DNA of 64,000 nt, taken from NCBI GenBank assembly GCA_000328365.1, contig KB304598.1, positions 197,854-261,853 of the forward strand. The letters run 5' to 3'. A program made the translations under genes and the position numbers. This document shows, piece by piece, positions 53,401 through 64,000 of the stretch. The notes beneath the pieces are model-generated. The model had not been told where the DNA came from, did no database searches, and saw only the letters and a program-made list of their open reading frames with translations. The stretch's first letter is position 1. Each line of letters opens with the position of its first letter. The DNA comes from Capitella teleta (Eukaryota > Annelida > Polychaeta > Capitellidae).

Positions 53401-56400
53401 AAACAAGTTCTAGAGCTACACCATTATGACCTATATGCCTCTGCGTATCCCACAATGCACTGCAGCCAGCGTTTGTCTTCTTTGTGAATGTCTAGCACAC
53501 AGCATAGGCATCCAAGTCTTCACTGCGAAAAACGTCCTTGTCATATTGCGTGCATTTCGGAATTAGCAAAAGCAGATATTAGCAAAAGTCTAAAGAGCTT
53601 AAACACACATACAAACACACACCTATAGTTCCTCCTCACAACCCCCGACTTCTTCGAGGTAAATAGGTCCCAAGCTATAATGCGAAATATTCGTTTTACT
53701 ACCACATGTCCTTGGCGGTGGCCTGCAGGCTCAGACAGCCAATTGCCCTTTCATAGTACTGGCCCTCGGATGACAACAATCGACTCGCGAGTTCCAAATG
53801 TCACATCTATCATCGTTAAAGACAGATAGGAAGCGAAGGGAAACGTACAACGTGTGACTTTCCCTTGCGGCAATCAACACTTGGATTTCTATTAACACTC
53901 AACAGATGCAATCACGACGAATCTTAAAGGAAGTCGCTCATTGCATTTGCGGCAACAATGGCTTGCTATATACTTGCCCTACATATTGGCATGAATAGAC
54001 ATTCCACCATTGCCTGCTATACACACTTGACCGAGAGAATTGCGTTGGTATACCTATATTGAGCCAAGCACGTGATTCTTCTTCGGACTCTGTAAGGGTC
54101 TCAAAACGATCAGAAGGCCTTGTGTACTCTAACACCACGCTGCTTCAATTGAGGCGTTAAGCCAAAGAGAGTTTGGTCCATCAGAGGATGAGCGACCAAC
54201 AGGACAGCTGAGGATGCTGAGCTGAAAAGGAGCCATTCACTGTTGCAGCTGATGACGGTCGAGTTTGCTCGGCTGCTGCGAATTGCAATGAGGCAATTGG
54301 TGCTGTGTGGAGTCAGGGATCGGTTTCGCTCTTTCGTGTCGCATTTTGATCAAGGAGAAAAATGAGATTGCATAATAGGGTGCTGGGTTGGAACGAGGAC
54401 GTTGATTTCCTAAACGGTGAAAAATAATTTGCCAAATTGGCGGAATAAAGAAAAGTATTGTGGTCGTCTTTAGTGCTTTGAAAGAATGGCACGTTTCTTT
54501 TGCTCCATTATCCCGTGGACCTTTTTCTACATCATTAGGTCTAACCTTGTGGAATCAGCTTCCTCAATTAGCTTTTGCTGGATGTAGGATAAATTGTTAT
54601 CCCTACAAATATTCAGGCAGAAAGGTCACCTCTGCAGATGTGGGCGGTTTGCAAGTACATTTTTTCAGATAAAAAATTCCAGTATTTCCTCGAAATATTG
54701 GAATCGACATTAAAAGACCGGGTTCAAAGGTTACCAAGTGCATGGTTTGCATGATTGGCGAATTCATATTGATTGTTTTGCTGGGTTTATTGCCAATCTA
54801 TGGCAGGTAATACCGCGCTATTGATCATGCTCTGTTGATACAAAGGTGAGAAAATGGGAGGTATTATTATGTTTCAATAGATTACTGCAGCACCATAACA
54901 CTGGGGGGTCCTCCCTTCTTTTGTCCTCATGCAAGATCAACCTTTGACCTGACCTAATATCTAGCTGACCTGGCCTTATTACCACACCGACATGGAGATT
55001 ATTGCTTCAGCGAGAAAGGAGTCTTTTGCTAAATTGAGTGACAGTTTTTCAATAAAAGGAGACTCTGCACCGCCTTTGCGGTGTCGAAGTATTGCAGCGT
55101 CGTGGGCTTGGAAGAAATGACACAATATTTCATTGATTCCGTACGAGCAGAGGAGAAGGAGAAGCAGAGGTACTGGTGCTCTCTGCGGAGTGAGGTCACA
55201 GAAAACAGGACCTCATTTGGGAGAAGATGTCAGCGAGGAGAAACTTCGTTTGCAGAGGAGTTAAGCCAAAAATGGATATCTGTGTTTTATAACAACATCC
55301 TGTATTGACCTATGTGTCCGTTTGATGAATCATTGAACAAAGACTCATACGCAGCCAAACTGACACCAACTCAAGCCCAGGGGTGTTACTTTACACATAT
55401 GCAGCGTCGACGTCGACTGAGTATCAACACAATAACCTCTGGTGTCCGCTTTCTTTGGGTGTGAGGAAGATTAAGAAGAATGGCATGATTATATAAGAGG
55501 ACATTTGCACTGATCCCCGCTATCCCTCTACATGCTGATATTGACTTCTACAATCCTTTCCGCCTACCCCGAGACAGGTCTATGAATAGACAACATGCTC
55601 TTATACTCGTATCTTCTATTGGAAAACCCAACGATGCAGAATTCCGAATATTAGGCATGGGATAGACTGAAAAATTGAGATGACACTACTTCATTTCAAG
55701 GAAACGTTGTTAAAATAATGCTGTTGTGTAACTATTTACCATGACCCTGTAATGCCCTGGTTTGCTCTCCTCCAGACCATCTAACGAGCGAGCAATCGAG
55801 TGCCCATCCAGGCTTATAATTGGCTGAGTATGCCACAACACCCGTCCCGTTAGCCGCTCGAAACAAGAGACAATATCTTCTGGGCTGAAATCTTCCTGAT
55901 GAGGTCCTTGTTGAATTGTTTAAGGATGCAGCAGAGCGGCATTGATGCAAACTAATCAGCCTCCTGCTCTAATCATCTCTAAACAAACAGATGCAATCCC
56001 CCAAGAAGCAATTGGCCCCTTGGTCTGCATCGTCTCCGCGTGCAGAGAGGAACGCGGTACATAAACTAGCGCTGCATAACCGCCCGGTTTTGTAGTTGAT
56101 GCAGTTGTAATAGTCTAATATATTAAAAGTTAAAACAATTGTAAGTAATATATATAAATGAATATTGATATTGATGGAAGCATAAAAAGCAAGCGTCGCA
56201 CATAACACTCGAGAGCGCTCGGTATTCATCGGTGTCAAATGCCTTTGATGCATCTAGGGCGGAGGCACTGCGCACTCGTTAGCGACATAAGAAAGGTGAC
56301 TTAGAAATGCCTTCGTCAACCTGAAAAAAAACCTCTCACTTGGCCTTCTGGTAAAGTAGGTCATATTACCGTCAAAGTAGGTCAAGACTTCCGGGGGTCT

Positions 56401-58418
56401 AATGACATTGAATGACTCTCATTATGGACGTTCCTTTGCAATTAGGAGCCTTCATGTAGCGGATTGAGCACGTCTTTTTTCAGCGAATTTCGTGTGAATC
56501 CCTCAGTTGACTCCTATTTTGTCTCTCCTGTTTGCGTTCTGTCACTGCTTTTCTATACTCGCATGTAGCTGTGGACAGGTAATCATATATACTCCCTATC
56601 TTTTCCTTATCTCCCTAAACATCCTCTCCCCTCCCTCAAGCGACTCATTGGTGGAGTGGCGGGCATTGGGACACACGCGTGACCTTGAGGAAGAGTAAAA
56701 ACGACGTTCATTCACTTTTCTGTTTGATAAATGAGAAGCGGAAGGATGACAGAGAGAGTGTCAACCTTTTTTGCAGACATTTTCTCCAGACTCAAGACCG
56801 ATATCACACTCGCTTATCTGCATAGCCACTCTTATTTGCCGATCTATTTCACTTCTGAATGCAGCAATTTCCGGCGCTTCACAACGCATCAGGAAAAGTA
56901 GTTCCCCTTCAAATCAACACGAACCAAAAACGTGGCGGTGAATTTGACGGATCAGGCTGAAAGGTCTTATCTTCCCTTGTCACATTTCTAGCAAAAGAGT
57001 AATGGTTTTGAGGAATTTCTACTTTTAAGACTCTTCTCTGGTGAAAATTAGTTACAAATCAGGAAACCAGCTACAGAATAACACACAAAATTAGTTGAAA
57101 TTCGTTTATACAAAAGCAATCTTATCATTGCTGCTGTATCGATCACGTAGGGATCCGTCAAAGGCAGTTGTCAAAGGTCTTGTTTTACAAAATCCAAATC
57201 ACCGTATAGATTCTCAATACAGCATATTTATCAGCAAATAGGAAACATCAATACGTCAATCATACAACCAAAACCAATAGCCCCCCAGCTCAATAGTCAA
57301 AGTGCATCCGAGTGTGAAGACTCACGAATGCAAGGTAATGTTGCAGTATAGTCACTAAGGCACGGGCCAACAGTACCAGCTATCTTTGCCACTAAATGGA
57401 CATACAGCACAGCTGTGAGAGCTGCTCATCGCTTTGTGAATCGATGAAGTAATAACGAGAGTATGGCTAATAAAGGATAATTTACCAAGTTACTAATTAG
57501 GATGGCATGTGTTATTAGAAGCCACTTAGCATTATGGTTCCATCTGACCAAGTGACCGGTCAGCGAACTTCTATGTGAGGATTGCGTTTCCCATATTGCA
57601 TGTTTTATATAGGCATGTAAATAGACCCACCCTCAGTGGCATCGTGTTATGTTAAACGCGAAATGATATCCGATTGCTGAAGTGAAAACCTGTCGGTGTG
57701 AAGTTGTGATTACAACATTCTCAGGTAGCACGTGGGATGCCGAGGGGGTGGGGGAGAATTGTATGTGTGGTATTCAGGTATATACTGCCAAGTGGGGATT
57801 ATTGTGGATGGGATGAAAGTGGGGGAGAAGGAAACGTAGGCGAAGCGGGGGAGGAGGAGGAGGAAGAAGTGGGACAGGAACAAAGGAGAATAGGAAATTC
57901 AGAAAAATAGTGGACTGATTTACAGACTACGGACATAACCACCGACGCACGAGTTCCTGATTTGAAATATATCTTCTGGAGACGACGTATGTGAAAATAG
58001 GAACTCACTCAGTAGATCTGAATTTGTCTAACAATGCTATAACCGCACACACGACCCATTGAGAGACCAAAAGGATGAAAACCCGTTTATTCGGATATAC
58101 ATCCTATTCCCGAATTCAAATTATAAAATCAATCTTGTGAACTATGATAGTATATGAAAAATTACACACAAACACACCTCACGAGTGTGAAGCGTCATCT
58201 AAAGTTTAGTGGTCGTGTTTACGTGTTAATCAAATTCACACCGCACAACAATTGATTGCAGGAGATTAACAGCAATTAAGCCATCTTGATCAAAACAGCC
58301 ATAAGGCACAGTGGTAATACGTGCTAACAGAACACTCACCTGTCTTCCACTGATAATGAATTTCTGCCCCAGAGAATTGCGTAAGAAGGACGAGGGCGAT
58401 GACCATATCCAAAGGCAT
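20497..58418 (-). CDS. THSD7: THSD7-like multi-thrombospondin-repeat type I membrane protein
   Basis: 23 coding exons, phases consistent, 1520 residues: 58418-58340, 44417-43715, 35243-35001, 34947-34841, 34790-34629, 34575-34367, 34316-34127, 34073-33881, 33827-33712, 33656-33450, 33395-33198, 33135-32690, 31978-31839, 31785-31617, 31558-31292, 31234-31129, 31058-30913, 30706-30596, 30534-30435, 30359-30168, 21789-21556, 20852-20762, 20650-20497. Signal peptide MPLDMVIALVLLTQFSGA. About 22 thrombospondin type-1 modules follow, alternating YxW-type and CPxDC..S.W..W-type, several with WxxW C-mannosylation sites. Then come a Cys-rich EGF-like segment (SYCMDVNHCSCERGF), a transmembrane helix at 1447-1470 and a 50-residue tail. 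Order, spacing and the DGRxxxW pre-membrane motif match THSD7A/B (about 1610-1660 aa), linked to cell migration and adhesion. Module 5 lacks two cysteines. Confidence 0.93.
21790..28177. other. THSD7-like intron 20, portion below the nested IAP gene
   Basis: No exon recognised. It holds a MITE (24828-25001), an A-rich run (about 24598-24640), a possible decayed tRNA-type SINE (about 25255-25385: tggccttgtggtt, then tgttcgaagac) and an A-rich block (27199-27245). A 124-codon minus-strand frame (26367-26741) resembles no family I know. Confidence 0.5.
24828..25001. mobile_element. MITE copy 2 with intact inverted repeats
   Basis: Terminal inverted repeats TGGCCGAATTCTCGTTTGAG and (right end, reversed) TGGGCGAATTCTCGTTTGAG run for over 25 bp. 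They are flanked by TTA on both sides (24825-24827 and 25002-25004), a likely 3-bp target-site duplication. TTA duplications suit PIF/Harbinger-type transposons, but the inverted repeats alone do not settle the superfamily. Non-coding. Confidence 0.8.
28178..29124 (+). CDS. Inhibitor-of-apoptosis protein: one BIR, UBA-like, RING
   Basis: Three coding exons (28178-28655, 28714-28806, 28925-29124), both junctions phase 1; 256 residues. A BIR domain covers about 32-104 with zinc ligands C74, C77, H94, C101 and core WGLGQTPSEVHRERNPSC. A strongly basic run at 106-121 may be a nuclear signal. Residues 133-187 resemble the UBA domain of cIAP/XIAP (VGYPDDLIQRAIEMQ). A C-terminal RING at 209-243 (CRLC, PCNHFVMCSDC, CPKC) ends IVNSIRVYRS like other IAPs. 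These proteins bind caspases or signalling partners through the BIR and ubiquitinate them through the RING. The gene lies within a THSD7-like intron on the opposite strand. Introns are 58 and 118 bp. A ttcacag acceptor just before the ATG suggests a 5' untranslated exon. It is BIRC-like; the exact orthologue is unclear. Confidence 0.92.
29125..30167. other. THSD7-like intron 20, portion above the nested IAP gene
   Basis: Holds the IAP 3' region. Nothing else is recognisable apart from a T-rich run at 29890-29921. Confidence 0.5.
33136..33197 (-). other. 62-bp intron carrying an RT motif-A-like peptide
   Basis: THSD7-like intron 11 (gtgggt...aaacag). Read in the direction of transcription it encodes CIDGAKAFDTVDH, which fits reverse-transcriptase motif A of CR1/L2-type LINEs. 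The splice sites and phases of the surrounding exons are consistent, so it is an intron rather than coding sequence. Confidence 0.55.
36290..36339. other. Assembly gap (50 N)
   Basis: Fifty N bases at the boundary between the LINE and the left end of the inserted repeat; the true length is unknown. Confidence 1.
36340..36847. repeat. Unclassified interspersed repeat, copy 2, inserted in a LINE
   Basis: Nearly identical to 9998-10551, without the 46-bp duplication. It interrupts the LINE reading frame after NELNNVFK, so it arrived after the LINE. Its left end abuts the assembly gap. The same CCAAT, ataaaagg and GCGCATGCG motifs are conserved. Confidence 0.8.
42351..43172. mobile_element. Tc1/mariner-like non-autonomous foldback element
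   Basis: The left end CAGAGTGGGCCAAAAGTAGC and the right end (reversed) CAGACTGGGCCAAAAGTAGC are flanked by TA on both sides (42349-42350 and 43173-43174), the Tc1/mariner target duplication. A second inverted end (reversed CAGAGTGGGCCAAAAATAG) lies inside at about 43089-43107, itself followed by TA. No transposase frame remains. Confidence 0.75.
44418..58339. other. THSD7-like intron 1 (13.9 kb)
   Basis: Separates the signal-peptide exon from the first thrombospondin modules. I find no convincing exon or nested gene. It holds A/T runs (45570-45604, 45780-45840, 51357-51374), an (ATTG)n run (about 49463-49505) and GA-rich patches. Long first introns often carry regulatory elements, but none can be identified by eye. 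Confidence 0.5.
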
Positions 58419-63180
<4,762 letters not shown>

Positions 63181-63202
63181 ACATTTATTTGAAAGCAACG
63201 CT

Positions 63203-63208
63203 TATAAA
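63203..63208 (+). promoter_or_regulatory. TATA box of the peptide-precursor gene
   Basis: TATAAA in cttataaagac, 33-38 nt before the ATG at 63241. If used, the leader would be very short. Confidence 0.5.
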
Positions 63209-63240
63209 GACAGAAGAGGAAAGAAAATCCCTCAACCAAA

Positions 63241-63693
63241 ATGACTACCAGTTTCTTCTTGCTGGTCTTGCTTGTGCTCGGATCAAATGCAGTTCAGTTT
63301 CGTTTGATGTTTCGAAATCATAAAAGTGATTCCTCTTCTCCAAACGAAAACGCCAAGAAAACTACACCGAATGATGAGGCTATGATCAAACGAATCCAAG
63401 CAGTCGACCAATTCGACCACGTGACTCATTACAAGCGGAAAGTGGAACCTCCAAATAAGGTGAAAATGCTGGTCACAATTGAAGCGCTTGACCCCAAGTA
63501 CAAATCTCGGCTTGGTTTCCTTGACAACAGGAAAGCGACGTCAGCATTTGTTACCCAGCGTCTGAAGAGGGATACGAGGGAGATGAGTGTCCAGATCGAC
63601 CTGGCAATTCTGCAGAATATGACGAACGCCAAGCGAACAGAGTTCTTCAAGTCTCCTTTCAGTCGGATGAGCAAACTGTACCGTATTGGTTGA
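63241..63693 (+). CDS. Secreted peptide precursor, CRH/DH44-like candidate
   Basis: Single coding exon, 150 residues. The signal peptide is MTTSFFLLVLLVLGSNA. A charged propeptide follows, then a furin-type site RLKR (107-110). The rest (111-150) starts DTREMSVQID and ends SKLYRIG at the stop, so a 39-residue peptide with a C-terminal amide made from Gly150 is expected. The amphipathic pattern MSVxxxLxIL near its start, Lys-Leu-x-x-Ile-Gly at its end and its length agree with corticotropin-releasing hormone and insect DH44 peptides (about 37-46 residues), which also sit at the precursor end and are usually coded by one exon. The usual LR after the hydrophobic core is LQ here. An internal KR (131-132) could release a 17-residue amidated peptide. 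Secreted prohormone is likely; family assignment is tentative. Confidence 0.6.
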   Translation: MTTSFFLLVLLVLGSNAVQFRLMFRNHKSDSSSPNENAKKTTPNDEAMIKRIQAVDQFDHVTHYKRKVEPPNKVKMLVTIEALDPKYKSRLGFLDNRKATSAFVTQRLKRDTREMSVQIDLAILQNMTNAKRTEFFKSPFSRMSKLYRIG

Positions 63694-63841
63694 TATCAGT
63701 TCAGATAGGTAAGCTTTCGTTTGCTATCCCGTAAACTCAGTTGATGACTGTAGATCCATTCACTTGATACACCACTTGTTATACAAATGGTATTTATGTT
63801 CGATGAAATATATGCTTATACTTGTTACATAGCTATTGTCC

Positions 63842-63847
63842 AATAAA
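63842..63847 (+). terminator. Polyadenylation signal AATAAA
   Basis: AATAAA in ccaataaaacatg about 150 nt after the peptide-precursor stop, followed by a GT-rich stretch (cgtccgtgttttgtc), the usual downstream element. Confidence 0.65.
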
Positions 63848-64000
63848 ACATGTTTCAGTTTCGTCCGTGTTTTGTCTCTAAATGTGAGCTGACTGGCGAT
63901 ACAGACGATGTATGGGACTCAAACTGAACTCGGGGGACGTTACGTGGATGACGCTGTCGTCTAAGTCATTCATTAGAAACCTGTACTGATCGAGTGATTG

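Overview
This is an AT-rich window from the nuclear genome of an invertebrate animal. Genes are sparse, split by GT-AG introns, and embedded in LINE, SINE and MITE debris and microsatellites. A full-length THSD7-type multi-thrombospondin receptor and a CRH-like peptide precursor suggest a bilaterian, but I cannot name the species. Introns fall into two classes: many are only about 48-62 bp, and a few are 1.7-14 kb. There is one 50-base assembly gap (36290-36339).

Layout. 1-4056: mostly non-coding, with one possible small membrane-protein exon (468-722) and a MITE. 4077-6069 (+): six-exon RNF8-like RING E3 ligase without an FHA domain, followed by five tandem octamer-like motifs. 7797-15625 (-): nine-exon secreted or GPI-anchored protein with two complete Cu/Zn superoxide dismutase domains; its introns hold long palindromes, an unclassified repeat and a LINE remnant. 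15.7-20.5 kb: intergenic, with LINE and SINE fragments, A/T runs, a long TTA microsatellite and a 29-bp minisatellite. 20497-58418 (-): a 23-exon THSD7-like type I membrane protein of 1520 residues; every exon phase I assigned is consistent. Its large introns contain a nested IAP gene (28178-29124, opposite strand), a dead LINE with another repeat inserted, and a Tc1/mariner-like foldback element. 58.4-63.2 kb: intergenic, with a roughly 400-bp GAAA tract. 63241-63693 (+): one-exon secreted precursor ending in a probable amidated peptide that resembles the CRH/DH44 family.

The genes do not form an operon or an obvious pathway. Two are RING E3 ligases (DNA-damage-type and apoptosis-type), and three encode secreted or surface proteins. 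All gene models come from reading splice sites and phases by eye, with family comparison from memory; no database search was run.
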